A stretch of 64,000 nucleotides of DNA from assembly GCA_936432065.2 (NCBI GenBank), contig OW386293.2, positions 26,858,234-26,922,233 on the forward strand, given 5' to 3'. Each line of letters opens with the position of its first letter. The stretch's first letter is position 1. The translations under genes and the position numbers were made by a program. A model generated the notes under the pieces. It saw only the letters and a list, made by a program, of their open reading frames with translations. It did no database searches and was not told the DNA's origin. Source of the stretch: Rutpela maculata (Eukaryota; Arthropoda; Insecta; Coleoptera; Cerambycidae). Below, piece by piece: positions 46,285 through 57,159 of this stretch.

Positions 46285-48310
46285 GTGCTCACAAATAAGT
46301 CCCGGCAAGCTGATTTTTTCAGGGTCGATGGAGTGGTGTCTCCCGAGTATCCAACCAAAAAGTCACAGTCCACGCCCCTTGTAGGATGTTGCAATAGGGG
46401 TGGTTTCTTATTTTTTTTTTTTGAATTTTCTTTTTCCAGCTTGTACTTAATAATATTCTCTACAACTTTGCCTAATAAAATTTTTTGGTAACTTTGATTT
46501 TTGACGGTCCAGCGCCCATTATATGGTAAAGCATTCACCATATTTATTTATTATGGTTCAGGAAATATACAAACAAAAGGCTGAATAGCTGGTTTTTGCA
46601 GGGTTGATTGAGAACTGTCTCCTGAGTCTCCAATCAAAAAATCGCAGTCCAACCCATTCGGGGTTTAGCGCAATAGGGGTGGTCCCATTATTTTGGGGCG
46701 GTTGACGAAATATATATAATCGGTGAAGACATTTACCTGTTGGTGTTATTAGTCGGATTATGCTCAGAATCAACCACCAACGTGTTTTTTAGGAAGCCTG
46801 GGCGAGGACAAAAGCCACAACACATTTATTCCACAAGCAGTTGGAAGCACTCATCCCAAATACGGAAGTGGATACTGTTTTTACACGCGTTCTGTGTTTG
46901 CAACACCACCTCCTCGATGTTTGGACACGGAAAAGGAAAACTCATCGCAATGATAGAAAACCGAACTATAAAAATTTGTTTCGTTCTTCTACAATAAACG
47001 CAATGGTACTCAGACAGTGACTTTTGCAGGAGAACGCATTATGATCTCATTGTATATGGTGGTGATCGTAAGGATGATTCCTTGAACGCTTTGCGTTACA
47101 AATATTTCGTCCGATCAACGACTAAACTTAGAAGCAATCGTTCCACGTTCCCACCGACTACAGACGTAGCCAAACAACATTCCCTCAGAACCTACCACCA
47201 AGTGCAAATGTGGCTTGGCCAGTACCTAGATGCAGATGAATGGGACTGGGAAAAGCAAGCACGCGGTTGGATGCCGTGCATGACTACAAGAGACACTTCT
47301 CCAACAGAGCTTTTGAAGCTCATATCATGCAAATGCACAGGACCATGCCGAGCAGCCTGCGGTTGTCGCAAAGCTGGTCTGAAGTGCACAGCAATCTGCA
47401 AACATTGTGCGCGTGAGACCTGTGAGAACGTGCAAGTTTTACTAACAATTTCATATGACGATAATGTCAGCGATGGTGAAGATCTTTACGATTACAACAA
47501 GAAAACAAGTGCCCAGGAACCACTCGTCGACGAAGAGGACATTTTAAACCTCACTGACAATGATCATGCACAAGCATAAGCGAACCCGGTCCCTCCTCAA
47601 AGAGAGGACGGTTCGAATGATGGGAAAACTGTCTTTGTAATTGTCTTTGTACGATCGTGAATTATGCCTTCTGGGGAAATCACGTAAAAAAAAACGCGCC
47701 CAGAACTGTACCTCGGGGGTGGTGCGGAAATGAGTTCAATTGACAATTAATATTTACATGTAAAGCATATCACTGAAAACACAAAGATACTTGGACATTA
47801 CATCCCATTTGTTTCAACCGCCGTACCTCAAAATTTCATTTGAACATCCCTATTATATATGCTTAAATGTTAAAAAATAAACAATCTGGAAAAGCGGTGT
47901 GACTTTTATTAAGTACAAGTGGATATTTTTAAATAATGAGACTACCCCTATTGCGCTAAACCCGGAAGGGGTTGGACTGCGATTTTTTGGTTGGAGACTC
48001 AGGAGACAGTTCTCAATCAACCCTGCAAAAATCAGCTATTCAAGCCTTTTGTTTGTATATTTCCTGAACCATAATAAATGAATATGGTGGATGTTTTCCC
48101 ATATAATGGGCGCTGGACCGTCAAAAATCAAAGTTACCAAAAAATTTTATTAGGAAAAGTTGTAGAGAATATTATTATGTACAAGCTGGAAAAAGAAAAT
48201 AAAAAAAAAAATAAGAAACCACCCCTGTTGCAACAGCCTACAAGGGGTGTGGACTGTGACTTTTTGGTCGGATACTCGACCCTGAAAAAATCAGCTTTGC
48301 CGGGAGAATT
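46285..48310. mobile_element. Element with inverted arms of about 400 bp around a cysteine-rich gene fragment
   Basis: The left arm 46290-46690 matches the reverse complement of 47930-48310. Each arm holds two related blocks about 285 bases apart (CTGATTTTTTCAGGGTCGAT and CTGGTTTTTGCAGGGTTGAT, each followed by GTCTCC and by GCAATAGGGGTGGT). The left outer end has TACGGGGTGCTCACAAATAA; the right end stops at GCCGGGAGAA, so the two ends are not symmetrical. The interior carries the gene fragment at 46875-47579. No target duplication was recognised. Confidence 0.65.
46875..47579 (+). pseudogene. C-terminal part of an uncharacterised arthropod multi-copy protein with a Cys-rich CXC-like domain
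   Basis: The first piece reads FCVCNTTSSMFGHGKGKLIAMIE (family form FHAFCGCDTTS...GKGK; the Asp is Asn here) and stops near 46996. A second piece reads TFAGERIMISLY, and after a frameshift near 47055 a 165-codon frame (47082-47579) continues with NALRYKYFVRSTTK, FPPTTDVAKQHSLRTYHQVQ, MWLGQ and WMPCMTTRDTSP. A Cys-rich block follows, CKCTGPCRAACGCRKAGLKC, then CKHC and C, like the zinc-binding CXC/CRC fold. It ends in an acidic tail (DEEDILNLTDND). It belongs to the same loose family as the gene at 25780-27197, where the matching region carries SLPPCKSELRQHL and an acidic end. Function is unknown. Whether the surrounding arms carried it is an inference. Confidence 0.75.
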
Positions 48311-48347
48311 TTTTTTTAAAAATGATATCTTTATTGGACTATTACTG

Positions 48348-48514
<167 letters not shown>

Positions 48515-48537
48515 GCATTAATGGATTTTTAAAAATA

Positions 48538-48990
48538 TTTGATTTGATTTGATTTGAGTTTAGTACTAGTTACTTATTTATTATGTATTGTCAAGATTCT
48601 TCTTAATAGGACTCGATTTAACTTTCGATTAGCGGTATCAATACATGTGTCAGAGAATATTATAATATGATGTCATCAGCAAAAATATGTATTTTACAAC
48701 TTTCCAAGTCATTTGTGAACATAACAAAGAGACACACTGCCTTGGGGAACTCCACCATTTACTTCGCGCTTTTCTGGCAATAACTTGAAAAAGCTGTAGT
48801 TCGGCCAATTTTCATTTAAAATGAATGTGGTAAGTCTGAAACTAATGGAAACATAATCTTCGAAAAAGTATTTTTTCGCTGAAATGGTTATTCTCCGAGA
48901 CATTTGCAAAAAACGTAAAAGTATAGAATTCAAATATATAAAATTGAAATAAGTTACCCCATAGGAGAAAACTAAATGTTGGCCACACAT
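48538..48990 (-). pseudogene. LINE reverse transcriptase scrap with an AAATC-repeat 3' tail
   Basis: On the minus strand NGGVPQGSV (48740-48760) is followed in shifted frame by TNDLESCKIHIFADDIIL, the motif B to motif C part of a non-LTR RT (FADD for YADD). The 3' end at 48538-48556 carries AAATC repeats (plus strand GATTTGATTTGATTTG). Only a few hundred bases survive. Confidence 0.7.
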
Positions 48991-49809
48991 TATACTTTAT
49001 TTTTCTTTAACCATTTCATCATCTTTACCCCTTTCATATCACTAACGTTCCCTAGTAGGTAGTGACGGAGATTACCAGTCACTGATTTAGTAACATATGC
49101 TGTGATAACAAATAAAATGAATACTGTACTATCTCCATTTTTTCTAATTTGTTTTAATTACACGACTAGTAGTACCTACGTGCATTTAACAATGTTTCGA
49201 GAAACATAAACCTTGTAACCTTTAAAAAAGTTGAATTACGCCTTAGTCGACGTCAAATATGCATAAAAATGACGTAAATAATGATAGTTATTAATACTCT
49301 AACATATTTTTTTAAACAAAAATCGTATAAGAAACTCTACTCTGGAATTAATTTCACACGTTGTAAACAAATATAATGTGTTTGTTGTCCGACACACAAT
49401 CCTTGCAACATAAATTAGATACATAAAGAAGTACTAGGAAAACAATAACCCTTATTAAGAAAATAGTGAGAAACTTATTGTTATATAAATACATAGTCCA
49501 GTTGAATAGACGAGATATAGTTCTTTTTTAAATATGTTTTCTACGACTTCCTTCGAAAACGACAAATTACGCACATAATAGTAGCCATGACTCGAAACTG
49601 TCTTGTTTCACACGATGTGTGCAAAAACCCAGAAAACACAGTACTGTCATATTCTTCACACAGTCCTGTCAAAAACAGAACTGACACCTTTTATTTTTAT
49701 TTTTTGAAGTAGGCTAGCCTATTCAGGTTCATAGCAACCGACTTGTTTAACAAGTTAACACCAGTTTTGAAGTCTTCAAACCACATCACTTTCAAATAAG
49801 TTTATAAAA
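48991..49809. other. No gene recognised
   Basis: AT-rich; it may contain the 5' flank of the recombinase pseudogene that follows. Confidence 0.35.
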
Positions 49810-50850
49810 ATGGTCTATGCTGCCGAAATTTTAGAAAAAGCGTCCCAAATATCAACAGAACTTTTACCTTAAAGACCCAAAAACAGGTATGAATTTGCCT
49901 ACGAACAATTCATGAAGTGGAGAGGATGAAAAAACATCCAAACGTTTTTCGAAAATGTGATTTTGGTGTACTTTAAGGAATTGTCTAAAAAATGCAAGTC
50001 TTCCACACTATGGTCCACGTTTTCCATGATAAAAAGTGTATTGAAATTATGAATAACATTGATTTGGGGTAGTATAATAAAGTTCAAGCATTTTTGAGAC
50101 GAAAATTTGAAAACTACGCACCGAAAAAGTTTAGAATTCTAATTGAAGAGGATTTTAAGAAATTATTGACAGTAACTCCTGACGTAAAATAATTACTTGT
50201 TAAGGCAAGCAAAAATGTTTTTCTGGGCTCTTTTGAAAATCGTTAAAAAAGTACTATGTTTAGAAAGAGTGCATAAAATTGTGTGTCAAATGCAAAAATA
50301 AACATAATTTATTTACATTTTTTTATTGTTTTAGGCGGTGGTGGCGGTTGGACTATCTGGAGCTTGCCGTCGAGAGGAAATTTGGAAACTTACAACTGAA
50401 GATATGAAAGACTTCGTCGAAACCATGCTGATCAAGATTACAAACTCCAAGACAAAAGTCCCAAGATCTTCTACAGTCTCTGGAAGTCTGTATGAATTCT
50501 TAAAAAAGTACAGTAGCCTTTGTCCATCAACCGTATGCGAAAAAAGGTTATTTTTGAACTACCAACGAAGTAAGTGTACCAAGCAAGTGATAGGAATCAA
50601 TAAAATTGGCAACATGGCTAAAAAAATTGCAACCTTTTTAAAACTATCCAGTCCTAGGGAATGTACAGGCCACTGTTTTCGACGCTCATCTGCTACCATT
50701 CTTGTAAACTCAGGTGCAGATTTGCTGACACTAAAATGACACGAAGGCTGGAAATCTAGCGTGGCAGCGGAGGGATACCTCGATGATTCACTTCAAAACG
50801 AGATGCAAATTTCTAATAAAATTCAGGGATCAGTAAAACCGTATACGAGT
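49810..50850 (+). pseudogene. Tyrosine recombinase (integrase-like, possibly Crypton-type), decayed
   Basis: The first part (49810-50190) reads MVYAAEILEKASQISTELLP, a stop, NRYEFAYEQFMKWR, and after a shift FKELSKKCKSSTLWSTFSMI, then SRILIEEDFKKFLTVTPDVK: an N-terminal core-binding domain. An AT-rich gap ending TTTTATTGTTTTAG before GCGGTGG looks like an intron. The catalytic part (50338-50740) follows: LSGACRREEIWKL (first Arg), LFLNYQRSKCTKQ, GHCFRRSSATILVNSG (His-x-x-Arg), a TGA, HEGWKSS, and AEGYLDDS (Tyr nucleophile). The set R, H-x-x-R, H/W, Y is complete in the readable text. Stops in both parts show it is dead. Such recombinases occur in Crypton and DIRS elements and in genes derived from them; the assignment to Crypton is inference. 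Confidence 0.75.
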
Positions 50851-50966
50851 ACTTTGAACGAGTATACCCCATTTAGAATGTCCAGTAGAGGCTATGGAAC
50901 CAAAGAAATCGTCCACGAGTACTTTGAACGAGTATACCTCATTAGAAGACGCTATGGGACCAAAAA
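50845..50966. repeat. Tandem duplication of about 70 bp in the recombinase 3' region
   Basis: ACGAGTACTTTGAACGAGTA occurs at 50845 and again at 50915, with CTATGG-ACCAAA repeated after each copy. Confidence 0.85.
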
Positions 50967-51082
50967 TCCAGCTTCCACATCCACAGTCATCAGTACAAAA
51001 TGATTACCGAACAATTTCTAAAGAAAAGTGGTGTTCCTGGAGTAAATATCTAGAACTGCTCCATTTTTACATTAAATTTTAA

Positions 51083-53007
51083 TTTTACTTCCACATCTAG
51101 TGGAAGTATAGTAACGACAAAAATATGTTTAAAAATTTTTATTATTCAAATAGGCCTAGAATGTCATGAAACGTCGAAATTTTAAGTTTGAGCGAAAAAA
51201 AATGTTCTGTCTCTCGGTCTGTCTGTCTGTAACTTTTTTTTGTGCACACGTTTACTCTGGAACCGTTTGAGATATTGACTTGAAATTTATATTTACTTTA
51301 ACGAGATCTGGAACTAGATTATATTTTCATCTTGTTCCGTCGAAGGGTTTGGGGTAAATTGGGATAAATTTGGGGTAAATACATACACTCGTAAAGTATG
51401 GGTAAATTCAACAAAAAAAATGGTTAACTAACAATATCGTTAATTTTGTTAAACTAAATTATATTGATGGTATTTTTAAACAAGAGGTGATTGTTATTTT
51501 AATTAATAAAAAGTTGTCGTACAACAAAACAAACATTAACTTAAAAAATAGATGAATAAGACTATTATTTTTTTCGTCTGACTATTATTTTGTTGAATTC
51601 TGTCAAATTAAACTAGATAATAGTATATTTTAATTTTAACTATTGTCGAATTGTAATTGTAAACCCAGTAGCAGTTTGCTCTACTATTATAGTTGACAGA
51701 TAAACCAATATTATTGTAGAGTTCACCCGCAGTTCTGTTTACATAAACATAACATCGTTCTGCCATCCACTTTGATGAATTAAGACGTCGCATCAGCGCT
51801 TTTGTTTGCAAATAGTATGGGTTAAATCAATCAAAAAAATAGTATATATATTGTTCATTTTGTTAAATTGAAGTATATTTAATAGTATTTTTAAACAAAA
51901 GGTGATTGTCACACAACAAAATAAACATTAACTTAAAAAATAGGTGCATAAGACTAAAATTTATTCATCTTACTAATAATTTGTTGAATTTTGTCAAATG
52001 AAACTAGATAAATAGTAGACTTTATTTTTAAGTATTATCGAATTGTAATTCTAATCCAGTATTATTAGTTCGCTGTATTATTGTACTTGGTAGACAAACC
52101 AATATTATTGTCGTCTTCTAGAAGTTCTAAAAGAATTACCATAAAATTTGCTTGCTTACCACGTAGTCTATTACAGAAATTTTTCCTAGATGACGCCACA
52201 TTCAAATCACTGACAATAATCAATCATGCATTATCTTATACTCTTATGAATTTATAGAAAATTAATAACATGATTGCAATGTTCAAATTCTGCCAAGGAT
52301 CATCGATATATTTCGAAGGAACTTATAAACGATCTCTAATCTTTGGTTTGGGTGATCTGATGTCCTCAATACTGAGATTTTGGCTAACCAAAAAAAACTT
52401 CATCGTACGATAAAGTGTAGATCAACCTAAAAATTAGTTGGTGAACAAAAAACAAAGTCGTTATACTATTTAATTGTAGACCAAATTGAAAATGGTTAGT
52501 GAACATAAAAAAATGTCATTGTACTATTTAATTTGTTACAAGAAGATATGATTATTAAACTACTATTTGTTTACGAAAACAAATAAAGTTGTATGACTAT
52601 TCTTTTCTGATTGATTTAACTATGAGACTAGATAGGCGCGATTTCATATGCTCTTTTTGGTTGAATTTACCTATCATTTTCTTTGAGTGTAAATCAAGCA
52701 GGTAAGAGTCCATAAAATTGCTATTTAGTATATACAAAGGAAGCTAAGGTCTCAAAAAAATTTTTGGCATTATTAAAGGGGATGAAAAAAAATTGTGATT
52801 TAGTGTCTGTACAAAAACCAGAAACCTCAAAATATTTTTTTACTTCATCCACCCCCATTACCACCCCCCCCTTATCACCACCCCACCCCACTACCGATGT
52901 GGGGTATCGTTTTATGGGTTTTTGGGGTAGATATTTCAAATATTGCATTATTAAAGTTCCTTAAACAATTATTTCCACATACAAAATTTTTTTGTTGTGA
53001 GTGACTT
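51083..53007 (-). mobile_element. HINE/DINE-1-like element, copy E, split by a TIR element and cut by a LINE
   Basis: The left part 51083-51384 has the palindrome (ACTTCCACATCTAGTGGAAG), a GTCTGTCTGTCTG tract and GGAACCGTTTGAGATATTGA. The right part 52691-53007 resumes with the sequence expected from copy C (AAGCAGGTAAGAGTCC, AAATTTTTGGCATT, CACCCCA-rich centre) and breaks off at GTTGTGAGTGACTT where the LINE tail begins. The final GGATGTGGAAG-GGGCAGCGG end is missing. Confidence 0.8.
51385..52690. mobile_element. TIR element with ACACTC/GAGTGT ends, copy 1, with an internal duplication
   Basis: The left end ACACTCGTAAAGTATGGGTA and the right end (complement ACACTCAAAGAAAATGATAG) bound 1.3 kb inserted in HINE copy E. 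Compared with the copy at 59592-60506, the first 400 bases are present twice (51385-51815 and 51816-52160) in diverged form. There is no coding sequence. The superfamily is undetermined. Confidence 0.75.
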
Positions 53008-55290
53008 GATGATTGATTGATTGATTTACCAGCGTGCGGTAGGCATTGCTGCCACTCCCAAGTTATACAGCTGGGCCTGCTACGTCCACGCTGTGTTGGA
53101 CTAAGGTCATGCTTGTTGCCAGCAGCAAGAGCCACATGGCGCATGGTAAAGGAATGTGGGATGGGAGGTGTACGTATTTGTGAGATGCGTTACCGCATTA
53201 TGTCGTGAGGGAGCGTTTAAGCCCCCTTTTTTTGTATTTTTGATTCTGAGCTTCTGCCTATTCTGAGTCTTCTTGTGAGATATGTTGCCGCGTTGTGTCG
53301 CTGCTATCTGTGCTCCTATTTTTGTACTTCTGTTTCTACAAATCTTCTTCTTCTTCTTCTGAGGCTTCTGATTCCTCCGTTTCTGATTCTGGTAGAGTAT
53401 ATATCGCTCCGATTTCTTTGTGAAATTCATTCTTTCCCCTCGCTTTTCTTTCCTAGTATGTTTGGTCCTTTCCCAGTTTGTTCATGATCCTCTCTATTGT
53501 TGTTTTACACGTGTAACATGGTCTCCCAATTTTAAGTTTGCTGCTGTTCAGTGTTAGTGCTTTCTTCAGTAGGTGTGTTGGTTCCCTTCTTTGGACGTGT
53601 CCCCAGTACTTCATTGCGTACATTTCTATCCTTTTTGTGATTGTCTTCCCTTCTAGTAGTGTTGATGTTTTATGTCGTTGTTTTTGCCCAGTTGTTTTTA
53701 TGAGTAATTGGATGATGTCTCTTTCAGCTCTTCTCAAACTTCTTCTGTTGGTTTTTGTTGTTGCCGCGTTTTTAACTCCATATGTCATTGTTGGCAGTAT
53801 GATGGCTATGTATAGCCGTTTGCCCAGGCCCCATAATAGTTTGTTTTTCTCAATGAACGGTATCATTGCTCTTGAGACTCTGTATGCTGTTTTTATTCTC
53901 TCTTTTACTGTTTCTCTCCTTTTCAGTTGGTTCGTCAGATATGTTCCTAGGTATTTCAGTTTGTTCGTTGTTCTTAGGGAGTAGTCACCTATTTTGTGTT
54001 CTTCTCCACTGATCCGACTCTCTTTTGTTGATAGGTCTCGCTCCATTATTAGACATTTCTTGAAATTTATTTTCAGCCCAGATGTGTCCAAATGCGGTTT
54101 CATGTTTTCTAGGGAGTTGAGAATTTGTTGCTCTTCTTCTGTGACGATTAGGAGGTCATCGGCGTAAGCTAATACGATTGGGGTTCTTAGTGTTTCCGTG
54201 TCTTCGTTAAAATTTGGTGTTTCCCTTATTGTGTTTTGTATCGCTTGGTCTAGGACCGTGGTGAATAGTCGGGGGGATAGGGGGCATCCTTGTTTGACTC
54301 CTCTGTTCTTTTGTCTGGTTTCCGTCATTTGTACGAACCATTGTATGGCAGTTGTTTCATGAAGGCAGGCCTTTATTATCTTGTCTATTAGATAGTGCGG
54401 CACTCCTTTGTTATACAGGGTGTTGACTATGGCTTCGTGACTGATGGTTTGGAATGCCCTTTGGAGATCTATAGCGGCTATGTGCAGTTTTATCCCTTCT
54501 CTCCATTTTTCTTCCAGTATTCTTCTGGTGGTGTACATGAGGTCGTCCGTTGATCTGCTTTTGATAAATGCTGTCTGGTAGTCTGGCGGTCTTCCAATGT
54601 ACTTCTCTAGTTGCTCGAGCAGGAATTGTGCGTAGTATTTGTATCCTATGCTGCAGAGTGTTATTCTTCTGTAGTCTTCTATGGTCTGTGGCGAGTTGGT
54701 TTTTGGGAGGAGTATTTGAATAGTCTTGGTCCATTCCGTAGGCAGAGGTGTGTTTTCTGTCCATACCCTGGTGATGATTTCTAGGGTTTGCTCCTTTAGC
54801 TTTTCCGTGCCGTAGTGTATTAACTCGTTGTTTATTTTATCTACTCCAGGTGCGGTGTTTCTTCTAGCTCTGGCTATTATTTCTAGCAGTTGGTCTTTTG
54901 ATGGTGGCTTGTCCAAGGACCAGTGGTCTGTTTCTTTTATTAGTTTTGTTCGTTCTTTAGTTGCTTTTTCTTCTTCCTCCAGCTTCTTGGTCCAATGTTG
55001 TATTGGTATGTATCTTCTCCTGTGAGTACTGTTGTTTCTTCTATATTTTTTCAGATATCTGAAGGTTTGGTTTAGTCGTTGTCCTGTTGGAAGTGCTTCT
55101 ATGTTTTCGAAGAATGATTTGCATTTTTCCTCGTCGTGGTTTTTCTCCGCCTCCCTTTTTTCCCTCAGTGCTTCTTTTAGTTTTTCGTTTATATTCCCCG
55201 TTGGCTGTTGTTCGCCTGTGGCCTTCATCTTTTTTAGCTATTCGAACTTGTTATTTTCTTCCTTTCTTGTCGGGCTCATAGGTGATCTGT
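53008..55290 (-). mobile_element. Minus-strand LINE with an open RT frame, inserted in HINE copy E
   Basis: The 3' end on the minus strand carries AATCA repeats (plus strand GATTGATTGATTGATT at 53012-53027) abutting the broken HINE. A 3' untranslated region of about 440 bases precedes the RT frame. No endonuclease is found before the frame, and the sequence becomes unrelated near 55290, so the copy is 5' truncated. The missing HINE remainder is not seen beyond the 5' end, so insertion was accompanied by a deletion or the HINE was already truncated. Confidence 0.8.
53453..55228 (-). CDS. LINE reverse transcriptase, 591-codon uninterrupted frame
   Basis: One open frame reads a charged N-terminal linker (residues 1-105), then RT: NTAPGVDKINNELI (124-137), LPTEWTKTIQILLPK (162-176), YQTAFIKSRSTDDL (217-230), motif A AAIDLQRAF (251-259, Asp 254), motif B NRGVKQGCPLSPRLF (308-322), motif C AYADDLLI (354-361), KYLGTYL, YGVKNAATTKTNRRSLRRAE and a C-terminal GRPCYTCKTTIERIM. 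The organisation is nearest to RTE-like LINEs. The Met at 55226-55228 follows a TAG only four codons upstream and no endonuclease precedes it, so this is the RT half of a truncated copy. All catalytic residues look intact. Composition is less AT-rich than the surroundings. Activity is not implied. Confidence 0.85.
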   Translation of the reverse strand: MKATGEQQPTGNINEKLKEALREKREAEKNHDEEKCKSFFENIEALPTGQRLNQTFRYLKKYRRNNSTHRRRYIPIQHWTKKLEEEEKATKERTKLIKETDHWSLDKPPSKDQLLEIIARARRNTAPGVDKINNELIHYGTEKLKEQTLEIITRVWTENTPLPTEWTKTIQILLPKTNSPQTIEDYRRITLCSIGYKYYAQFLLEQLEKYIGRPPDYQTAFIKSRSTDDLMYTTRRILEEKWREGIKLHIAAIDLQRAFQTISHEAIVNTLYNKGVPHYLIDKIIKACLHETTAIQWFVQMTETRQKNRGVKQGCPLSPRLFTTVLDQAIQNTIRETPNFNEDTETLRTPIVLAYADDLLIVTEEEQQILNSLENMKPHLDTSGLKINFKKCLIMERDLSTKESRISGEEHKIGDYSLRTTNKLKYLGTYLTNQLKRRETVKERIKTAYRVSRAMIPFIEKNKLLWGLGKRLYIAIILPTMTYGVKNAATTKTNRRSLRRAERDIIQLLIKTTGQKQRHKTSTLLEGKTITKRIEMYAMKYWGHVQRREPTHLLKKALTLNSSKLKIGRPCYTCKTTIERIMNKLGKDQTY

Positions 55291-57091
55291 CCTGTTAATT
55301 AAAATACTATTATATCGTATGTAATATTTCTTGTGCTTAGAATTACGTAGGTAAATTTTTTCGAAGGTGTAGTTGCCTAGTAATACAAAGATTGTAATTT
55401 GACAGTTAATTATATAATTAAAGCACTTTAGCGCGCGAGATTTAGTCTTTGATAATAAACTGTCCACTTTACATTAATTGTATTACTCTTGGCAACTTCT
55501 TCTTCTTATTCACAACATCTTGCCAGACGTTTTATGATTTATAAAAAATATTATAGTTGGCCTGCACTTGGTGTTTAGCACGCTTGATGACATCACGCTA
55601 TCTAGCGTGGTTGCCTGTTAGGCGCACAGCCTAATTGAAGCGCGACGATCATGTAATGATAGCTATTAAAACACGAGCATGAAAAATGAGCCGTAGGCTA
55701 ATGTCATAATCAATGTGAGTGTCTTAATAGCCATTAAATGTGAGTTGCATACTCTGTTTTTCTACGACCAGTCATAATTAAATGTAAAATTAAAATTTTA
55801 TTTCTGAAATTGCTAGGTAAACACGACATGACAGATGACTTGTCAAAATGTATACATTTTAGATCTGTCAGATATTCAAGGCAATAGTTGATATTGGCAG
55901 AATATTGCTGTTTGTCGCGTCTCTATTGGTTATAAACTTGTATCGTAATGAAAAATCTGTATCGTAATGAATATTATTAAAGTAGGGAATGTCTAACAAA
56001 CGAATTAAAGCATGTGAGTAGAAAAAATGTTTTATTTTAACGATAGATTTTTTACTTTAAATTTCTGTTCATCTTGGTAAATAAATCGGTTCGTTAATAT
56101 TAACTTACAGTCCATGGAATTGAATATATTACAGCCCCGAGCTCCGTTACCGTAAACTATTAGTAAATGATTTGTAAGGGTAATTTACTCTAACAAATAT
56201 TTGTTAATAATGATCAACTTACTCTACAGGTCTTGAAATATGAATATTTCAAAAATCCATGCATAAGGCACGTAAAGGTTTTGTGGCTTCTGACAATAAT
56301 ACTATGGGAAATATTTCACATGAAAGGAAATACATTTAATTTAAAATTCATTGTAAATATAAATCCCTCATTAAAAACTTATTAGGTGCACTTTTACTAC
56401 CTAAACGACAGGTGCTAAAGCGTTTGAAGACCCATTTAATTAGCTGTAAAATTCGAGGTCCGTAACAGAAGGACATTCCTTTGTTCCCTAATCGATGATG
56501 CGCCCCTGATCGCGTGAGTGTCTCATAGTTTCTTCATTTACGTTTGTGTGCGCAAAGCGGCGTCTTGTTTGGCTGCCTTGAAACAACAAAACGACAGTTT
56601 TATTTTATCATATTACCATACAAGTTACTAGAGCGTAGCCTTAACAATTATTTGGTTGTGTGGGGTGCTGACTTACGGCTTTCAAGACACAACTTCCGTT
56701 CTTGGTGTTTTGATACATAAAAAATGCATCGATTCTATAGGAACAAGATAAATAGCTACCTTTTAGGAACTGAAATGTGTGTTGCGTGGTGGCAATATAC
56801 CAATTAATTTTATTACGTTATAAAAAAGTTGCACTTTTTATTAGTTTTATTCATTCGTGATTATAGGAGTACAAAGTGGTACCTGTAGACTTTTATCCCC
56901 TGTAAAATATTGTTAATAAATAATACTTTTAAGACGAATAAATAAAACTTATTATTTTACGATTTTCACAATACTATATTATATATTTTATAACAAATAT
57001 ATAAGTACATGACAATAATTGTATCGCCACACAGTGGCTTCTTGGGATGTGAGTATTAAACTAACATTACAATGTATAAAAGGGTTTATAT
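55291..57091. other. No gene recognised; one imperfect hairpin
   Basis: An imperfect palindrome near 55655-55740 (GATAGCTATTAAAACAC and AGTGTCTTAATAGCCATT) lies in otherwise unassigned AT-rich DNA. Confidence 0.45.
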
Positions 57092-57159
57092 TGTTGGAGT
57101 ATAAATGTTAACTCAACAAAAATCAATCAAAGTGTTTATAAACATGCATCTCATTGTAG

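Noticed and set aside
53538..53984. 148-codon plus-strand frame (and neighbours at 54828-55298)
   Set aside because: Antisense shadows of the intact minus-strand RT frame.
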